Below the pieces are notes generated by a model. It was not told where the DNA came from. It did no database searches and worked only from the letters and a program-made list of their open reading frames with translations. A stretch of DNA of 64,000 bases from Apostichopus japonicus. Lineage: Eukaryota; Echinodermata; Holothuroidea; Aspidochirotida; Stichopodidae. Where the stretch lies: contig NC_092573.1 in NCBI RefSeq assembly GCF_037975245.1, positions 10,604,501 to 10,668,500 on the forward strand, in the 5' to 3' direction. Numbering within the stretch: position 1 is the stretch's first letter; each line of letters opens with the position of its first letter. This document shows positions 14,701 to 23,700 of this stretch, in pieces. A program made the position numbers and the translations under genes.

Positions 14701-17700
14701 TCCCAAGCTAACCTTCTGGTGGACAAGCTCATGAAGTGTACCCCTCACTACATCAGATGTATCAAGCCAAATGAAACGAAAAAACCTATGGACTGGGAAG
14801 ATAAGAGGTTGGTCATTTTCTGCCATAAATATGCATAAAAATACACCTTGCTTTTACTCGGAATTTGTTTATATTTTCTTTTGAAATAGTTAAGAAGAAT
14901 TAAGGACTAGTTATCATTAGTATTAATGAGTTGAGTTTATTGACCATATTTCAAAGGCACTGTTTAGCCAGCCATAGAATTGCTAGATATTTGGAAAGAT
15001 TTATAACATTTTGAGAACCTTAACCACTTCTTGGATGATTTTGCAGCAATAGCTTTTGATTCCAAGATCAAATCCGAACTTATTTTAAAACACACGTAAT
15101 AATTCATACAGAAAGGACAAAAGTTACGGTATGAAACTTTCGGATATGACAGTACAACTTAAAATAAAAATGACTTTGTAATATGTACATGGATTTATAG
15201 ATTATTTTAGGAATAGATTGTACCCAGATCCATGAGAGCAATGGTACTGGTGATAATAATTCCAATCCCTCATCAAACCGTTGAATATCGAGATTAAATC
15301 CTGCATTTACAGAGTTCTGCATCAGGTGGAGTATCTGGGACTGAAGGAGAACGTCCGGGTCAGACGAGCAGGTTTTGCATACAGGAGACCTTTCATGAAG
15401 TTTCTCAAAAGGTAAATCCGACACAAATACATTATAACATCTAGTGTTTCCTTCAGTTTATATCCGGTTTGGACTATTTTTAGAACTAATTATGACTTCC
15501 TTCAACCATGTTATTGATGTGTGTGCTATGCAGACTCAGACAGACAGATATTTTAGTTTTGGGGTTTCAGTTATTATAATCTGATCCAAAACAAGTTGCC
15601 ATTAACAAGGTTATGAAAGTTAAGTGTTGATATATCTCCCTGCAATTGATAAAACTCCCCATATATTTTAAAAATGCCATTTTTAACATTTATGAACAAA
15701 TTATAATCTAGAATTTTTTTTTTAAGACCATCCATATTTTTTATTGCTGACTACTGACTCTATTTTCCTCATATCCTCTATTACCTGTCCCCTCTATATT
15801 TGTATTCAAATCTTCCCCTGCTAGCGACAATAGCTAAGATTTGCAATGTACCACTGTTGACCCCCCCCCCCCCACCCTTCAGATCTTTTCCCTCTTCCTT
15901 CTCACCACAATTCAAGTTGTGAAGATTTTTATCTAATATTATTATGTGTTCTCTGTTCAATCCAGCAAAATGTTGGTTGCTTAACTGAGCGTAGCAGCTG
16001 TAAGGGGTTGTTCATCATGTCTGTGTGTCACTTCTTTGCTTGATAGGTATGCCATCCTAACGCCCGAGACTTGGCCACAGTGGCGAGGCGATGAACGATC
16101 AGGTATCAACCATCTCATGAAGGTTGTCAACATGGATCCAGACCAGTTTCAACTTGGCAGGAGTAAAGTCTTCATCAAGAATCCGGAATCAGTGAGTCGC
16201 TCAAGGATTTTTTTTCCGTAATTTTTGCTTTTTATATATAAATATACAAGTAGATGCATAATGGAAAACTATTTTTCCATTCAGTTTCGATTATTTATTT
16301 ACTTATATAAGTTATTATTTCAACTGGATAACAGCTTGTGTAGGAGTAAGTATTCAAGTCTAGAAACATCTGCTTCACTCTGCATTTTACTTTCTATATA
16401 TATATATAAGCAAGTAGATGCATAATGGGAAACTTTTTCCATTCAGTTTTTGATTACTTATTTACTTGGATAAGTTTATTATTTCAACTGGAAAACAGCT
16501 TGTGTAGGAGTAAGTATTCAAGTCTAGAAACATCTGCTTCACTCTGCATTTAAACTTTGATCTCTTTAATTTCTGCAGCTGTTTTTATTGGAAGAACAGA
16601 GAGAGAGAAAGTTTGACTTCTATGCAAGAATAATTCAGAAAGCATTTAGACGATTTAATGCACACAAGTACTACCTTAGGCTGAAGACACAAGGTAAATA
16701 TGTTTAATGATTCAAATGCCCTTATATTGGTTTATACATGAGTGTTAGCTCAGTGGTTAATGCCGGTACCTTTCAATCATAAGGTCCCGAGTTTTGAGTC
16801 ACTCCAAGAGTAATGTATGTCGTCCAGCTACAGAGTTGTTGACAATTGACAATTCGTAATCATGGACGTTAAATATGAATCTAAGAGACTGACTTTGGTC
16901 AGCTTGCGGCTTTGATAAGCCAATGATGGCTTATTCGCGAGTTCCTGCTTCCAGGAGGATCTAAAATACATAAAAAAATGACCTTTTACACATTAGGAGA
17001 GCTGGTGGTAAATTGCTTTATAATTTATAAACTTGGTTGTGATGTCAATGAAACTCTGAAATGTAAATAGCCTAGCCACCGGTGTAGGGTATGTTTGGTC
17101 TTCTAGTAACCTGCCAACAGCAGACTAAAATTGTATCAACTTTGTCAAGCTTTGGCATAAGAAATATATCATGGACTCAGGTAGTAGTAAAAAGTGTAAT
17201 ATAGGTCAGTGTTGTAGAATTTTTTTAGATTTTGACGGCCCAAGGTTTAGGTCCAAGCAGTACTGTAGCTTCTTCAGAGGCTAACTGAAGCAAACACGGA
17301 CCTGTTACTTCATTTTCAGCCAGCCTCTGAAGAAGATTCTGCCAGGATCGTAAAATCAGTTTTTATATTTACCTACGTTTACCTAGGCTCTTTGCAGTGG
17401 AAGAAGTAGTTTCTTAAAAGGTTTTTCTTTTTTTTTGGAAAAAAAAGTTTATTGTTAAAAGCAACCTGAGTATTAAAACCTGAGGTTCTTTTACTTTTCA
17501 TACCATTGTAGGAAAATGTGAAATTTATTGATGATTTGTATTTTTACAGCAAGCGATCTCTTGTACAATAAGAAAGAGAGACGAAGGTACAGTTTGAATC
17601 GCAACTTCGCCGGCGACTACATCGGCTTTGAGACGACGCCGTCGTTACAAGCTCTGGTTGGTAGAAGAGAAAGAATTGAATTTGCCGACAAAGTCAACAA

Positions 17701-20700
17701 GTACGACAGGAGATTTAAGGTAGATGTTACGTCAAGACACTGTTTATCCCTCGACTGCTGTTTGGTGTTTACATATTCGGTAACACTTTGCAGGAGGGAG
17801 AGAAATTCATATCAGTTAATGAACGGCAGAAAAACTGGTCTGGAAATTATAAATGCCTGGTAAAGAAAGAAGAAATATTCATCTAGAATGGGATTTGGAA
17901 ACCAGTGACCCTCACGGCAGGGCTTGTGACCCTGCTGTCGTTGGTTCAAATCCCATTTTAGCCAAAGACTTCTTTGCCATCGAGAACAAAGTCTAGGTAA
18001 CTGTCAGTATGTTATAATAATAATATCAAACTTGATGTACGAAGTTGTACTAAAGTGATCAAGAATTGGTCAGGAACTAATGTTGTTCTAAGTATTTTCT
18101 GTACAGGTTCACTGAAGTAATATTATTTTTTTTTTTCCAGAAATAAATGTTGTGTTTCTTTCTCTCATTTTGTCCCACTTTACTCAACTTTTTTTTCGTG
18201 AGCAATTCATAAACAGAAAACTGACTGGATTTAATTATAAGACAACCCCTCCTCCACCCCGCCCCTCCCCCTAAGAAAAGGAAGGAAATAAGATAACAGG
18301 ATCGGCTTATTCTTGTTTGTTTCGTCAGGTTTCAAAGAGGGATCTCCTGCTGTCAGCCAAGCACATTTATCTCCTCGGGAGAGAACAAGTCAAGAAAGGT
18401 CCAGAGAAGGGAGTCATCAGGGATGTAGTAAAGAGGAAGCTAGCTCTGGAACAGATCCAATCAGTATCACTCAGGTAAGAGGACCGCCCCCGAGATAACG
18501 TCGAATAACGAAAAATAAATCAAGAAAATGTCAAGCCGTAACAAAAGTCTAATCTGCCTTATACGTCAGTCGCATCCGACTCATTGTGCTTATTAATTAC
18601 ATGCTCTGGGAGAGAAACAAGAAGTATCACAAAAGTGAAAATAGAGGCCTCCTAGGGTATGCCCCTCCTTCCTGCCACCCCCCTCAGATGACCTACGCCC
18701 CCTCAGATGACCTACCCCCCATTGTGCATTCTCGAACGCACATTTCAGATGGCCGGCAAATGAAACCTTATGTTTAGTTGGGTTGTAGGATCTCTTCGAA
18801 TGTTGGGAAATTTATCTACAGTTTTCCGAACATGACGACGAAGGTCGATTCAGTTCCTTTTTAACATGAATCACATAGTCCAAGCTGGGCTGTCATAGAT
18901 TCTTAGTGGTAGTAGTCTGGTGCAGTCCTCATGTAAGATTTTATGGACCCCTAAGTTTGATAAGCCTTTGATACATGTTTACAAATTGTGTTATAACTGT
19001 GTGGTTTTCCTGTGTTGCTTCTTTTACATGTACATGGTTTTTTATTTAAAATTAAACTCATGTTTGGTTAAGTAACAATTTATGTCATACATTTTATATC
19101 TGTCAATATTTTTACACAAGTTTCCTTCATTTTTTTTCCCCTCCAGTACTCTTCAAGATGACTTCTTTGTCCTTCATATCGCCAACGATTATGCAAGTCT
19201 CTTGGAATCGGTCTTTAAGACCGAATTCCTGACAGTCTTGAGCAAAAAATTTGAGAGTACAACTGGGTCAAAATTAAACATCCAGTTCAGCAACAGGTAA
19301 TAATACACATTCACTTTGTATACTAGTCTTCCAAATCCATCGTTCAGTTGTCTGGTTGATTGACCGGTTCAAGGGTTCCACTCGGTGCAGTTTGTCCAAA
19401 CGAGAAAGGGGCTTAAAAAACAACAACTTTAGGTGCTTATAGTAACTTGAAATTTAAAAAAAATAAGTTTGAAAACATGTCTTCTTCAATAGTTACGAAT
19501 GTAATTTTATATACCACTAGTGATCAACTCATGGTTACCGTTATGAGCTGCAGTCAGAAACTACTGCTCGTCAAGTTTTCGTGGAACTTGATAGGATCGA
19601 TATGACCGTGCCCCTCTGTTGATGTTTGGCATGGCAAGAGAGCCCCATTGTTACGATTGTACAATTGTCACTTTCAATAGTATGTATGTATGTTAGATCC
19701 TCCTGCAAGCAGGAACTCGCAAAGAAGCCTCATTGGCTTATCAAAGCCGCAAGCTGACCGAAGCCAGTCTCTTAGATTCATATTTAATGTCCATGATTAT
19801 GAATTGTCAATTGTCAACAACTCTGTAAGTGGACGACATACATTAATCTTGGAGTGACTCGAAACGGGGACCTTATGATTGAAAGGCACCGGCGTTTACC
19901 ACTGAGCTAACACTCCACAATGTGATGCTTCAGAGAGACAGAAACTACACAGTGTTTTACATGTATTTTAGTGTATTCCTCATTGTATTTATTATTTTGT
20001 GTGATTTAACTTCAGCTATGTACAAAACTGAAAGAGACATATCATTTGATGATTATTTACAAACCTCTGAAAGTTTTCTCTTACATTTACAAAAGCATAA
20101 ACTGACCTGGATATTACTCTATAGGTTACCAACTTTGTCACAGTGCAACAGCTTGTTTGTGTGAAATTTTTGCTTTTGATTTGTCACCTTTGTAAATTAT
20201 AAATTTAGATACCCATCCTAAAACGCCATGTGACCCTCTTTTAGAGAGAGACAGGGTCCATCCACATCTTGTTAACCATTATGACATTTTGGTATGATTT
20301 TAATCTCTTTCTTACAGTATCGAGTTTGCGGTCAAGAAAGAAGGCTGGGGTGGGGGAGGCAATCGTAATGTCACTTTCAGCGTAGGCCAGGGCGATTTGG
20401 CCATCGTTCGGCCCAGCGGCAAGAAATTGTTAGTCAGCGTAGGACCTGGTTTGGACCGTACCTCTAGTAAGTATCATTGTCACACGGCATATTACTGACT
20501 TATTAATATATGATATAATAATAATGTAGCGGAACTTGTACTGGGTATTATTGATGGTAGACCACGTGACATTAATGTTAGAAAGACAGTGAAGATATCT
20601 AACTACTGTATATATGTGGATAAACAACAGAAAACTGACCGGGAATCCAACTATAAACAAATTTGAAAAAGGGTGAAAAAAAACATTGATTAGCATGGGG

Positions 20701-23700
20701 TTGGATTTAGTGACTTGTGGATTTTAGTCAAAATGTTAGTCTTATTAAAAAAAGCAACAACATTGCAATTTGTGTAGTTTTTTGGAGTTATATAGTTGTA
20801 ACTTATTTCAATTTCTTGTTTCCTTGCAGGACCAGGTCAGAGGCAGGGTTCTTCCTACAAGTACAGGGCCCCAGCCTCTAGCAATGGCCACGTATCCCAG
20901 GGCCAACAAGGCAGACCACAAAGGAAAGCCCCTGGGGGTCCAGGGGGTCCTGGATATGCTCAGGTCCAGAAAGGTTTGTTCCAGACCTAATTTTTTTGTT
21001 TTCTTTTTTCTTTTTTACCTATTAACAGCACCATCCATTATTTGGATATTGATGCCAAGTAATGTTGTTATAGTTTGTGCTTCAAAAGGAGCTTCACTAA
21101 ATTGGTAAGTAATAACTTATCTGCTGACATTCTTTCAGAATGCATAAGATTTATTGCTTACCTGTCTCACAACATTAGCAGCACTCCTCCCTCTGCGTGA
21201 CCTGTCTAGAGTGGATCTTATTAACACCGTTCACCCTCGTCGATGATTCACCACCCATCAGTGACCTTCCTTCTCATTCTACCACCCTAAGTGTCCCGAG
21301 GAGTGTGTCTTAAACAGACCTTGGCAACCGAGTGAATCCATATAAGCCTTCCGTGATCTGTCTGTTAGACTTGATAGACCAGCCACTTTATATTGACGAT
21401 CCTTGGATGCTTAAAGGGTACATACTCAAAGTTAAAAAGTGGTATAGAAATACGATCTGGACTGACTAGTAGTGTTTTTTTTTATAACAATTTAGAACAT
21501 GTATCATCAAAATTAGGTTTGTGTCATCCATTAGAGCATCTTGTGAATAGTTAACTTGACATCAAATCTATAATTTAAATCCTGTTCTGTGCAAACACAA
21601 TTCTTGATGCTTTGCACTACGATTTGTCATTACACAGATGAACCTCGTAGGAACAGCCGTCGCAATAGTCGAGATGCTCCGTCGTTACCCAGGAATGCTT
21701 CGAGGAAAAATCAGCCGCGACAGGTCAGACAAACGCCGAACAATCAAGACTTCATGGGCGTACCAGAAAAAGGAGTTTCATGGTGAGGATTTATCTTACA
21801 AAAACTGAAACATAAAGGCTTAAAGGGGGGTGGGGGTGGTCGGAGGGCTTTTCAGCGATTTGACAGAAGGCGCTGTCATATCCATCCAATTGTGTGTGAT
21901 CTAAACTGTTTGCAGATCTCTGAAAGGAAGTAACAGGACACGCTGGTTGATTAACTAGTACAAGGTTCAACTTGTGCTTGTTTGGCAAAAATGAAGAAGA
22001 ATCTTTAGAAAATACCAATTTGAGGTGCTTAAAACAATTAGTTTGATATGAAACTTTAAAATAAATTTCAAAAGAAATTGATTCCTGATAGTCCAATTAG
22101 AGAGAGAGAGTACCTTGTTAGGTTCTTATATTAACATGTAGGCTATTGAACTAGGCAGTATAATTCAAACCACTCATTTGTTGATGCCTGATAGTCCAAT
22201 TAGAGAGAGAGAACCTTGTTTGGTTCTTATTTTAACATGTAGGCTATTTAAATAAGCATTATTAATAAAACAACTCAGTTTAGAAATTATGATGAAGTTA
22301 ATCATTTGTAGTTTAGATGTCAGGTTATCTTCCTATTAATGAATTAGTTTCTCTCTTTTGTCTTTATGTGTGTGTTGTTTGCATGAATAACTTTACATTA
22401 TATATAAGCAGTATCAGAAATTGTGTCTTCAGAGAAGTCTCTCCCTTCCCTGCAAATGAAAAGGCTGACAGTGTTTGTTTGTTCTTTGAACATCAAGATG
22501 ATGTCAATATTTTCTTTGCTTGGGTTACCACCTATTAGTCCAAACTCTTTCAACCACCACAGCAGTACCAATATATTGCCCCCCCCCCCTTTTCTTGTTT
22601 GTTTGATTCATAGTGACTTGCAACTTGTCAGATTTTAATATCCTTTCTTAAAGTAAATTCAATGTTCATTTGTTTTGTTTCTTGTCGTCTTAGGGAGAAA
22701 AGGGCATCACAGCTGAGAATAGAAAGCTCTTGTACTCCCTTAATGTAATAAATTTTTACTTGTTTTTTATGTTGTCTTAGGGAGAAACGTGCATCACTGC
22801 ACGAGCATAGAAAGCTATTGTCTTCTCTTAAAGTAATTTCAATGTTCATTTGTTTTGTTTATATGTCGTCTTAGGCAGAAACGGGCATCACTGCATGAGC
22901 ATAGAAAGCTATAGTACTCCCTTAACGTAACAAATTTTTGATTCCTTGGCGGTAGCCGAAGGAATCTATGCGGTCATGACTGCGTGTGTGCGTATGTCTG
23001 TGTGTGTGTGACGCCAAGCTTGAAATTAGGTTTTCTCAGCAATCCCAAGGTAGATTGATCTCATTCTTGGTACATAGGTTACCCATCATGAGTAGACGAT
23101 CCCTATTTATTTTGGTGCTAATATCATGAATATTAATGAGTGGGCAGGGCTTAGAGTTATTTTCAACAAATGTTAATATCTTCGCAACCGTATGTTCAAT
23201 TTTCATGGAACTTGGTTTGGTGGTACTAGAGGAAAGTCCTCTATATTAATATGGTAACAGTTTGTCCGATCTCATTATTATTCATGAGGGGCGGGGCTAA
23301 GTGTTGTTTTTTGCAAAAAAAAGCTTGAAATTAGGTTTTCTCAGCAATCCCATGGTGGATTGATCTCATTTTTGGTACATAGGTTACCCATCATGAGTAG
23401 ACGATCCCTATTTTTTTTTGTGCTAATATCATGAATATTAATGAGTGGGCGGGGCTTAGAGTGATTTTCAACAAATCTTCAGTATGACCCGGCCAGGAGT
23501 CGAACCCCTAACCTTCCAGCTGCAAGTCGGAATTCTACCCCAATACTATTAATGAGGGGGGCATGAATATTAATGAGTGGTAGAGCTTAAAGCAAATTCT
23601 TTAAAATATCAATTTGTTCATCAAACTTGAGCTGATAGCAAGGAACAACATTTGTGTTGATGCTACATTAATATTCATAAAAGGTCGGAACCAAGTGTAC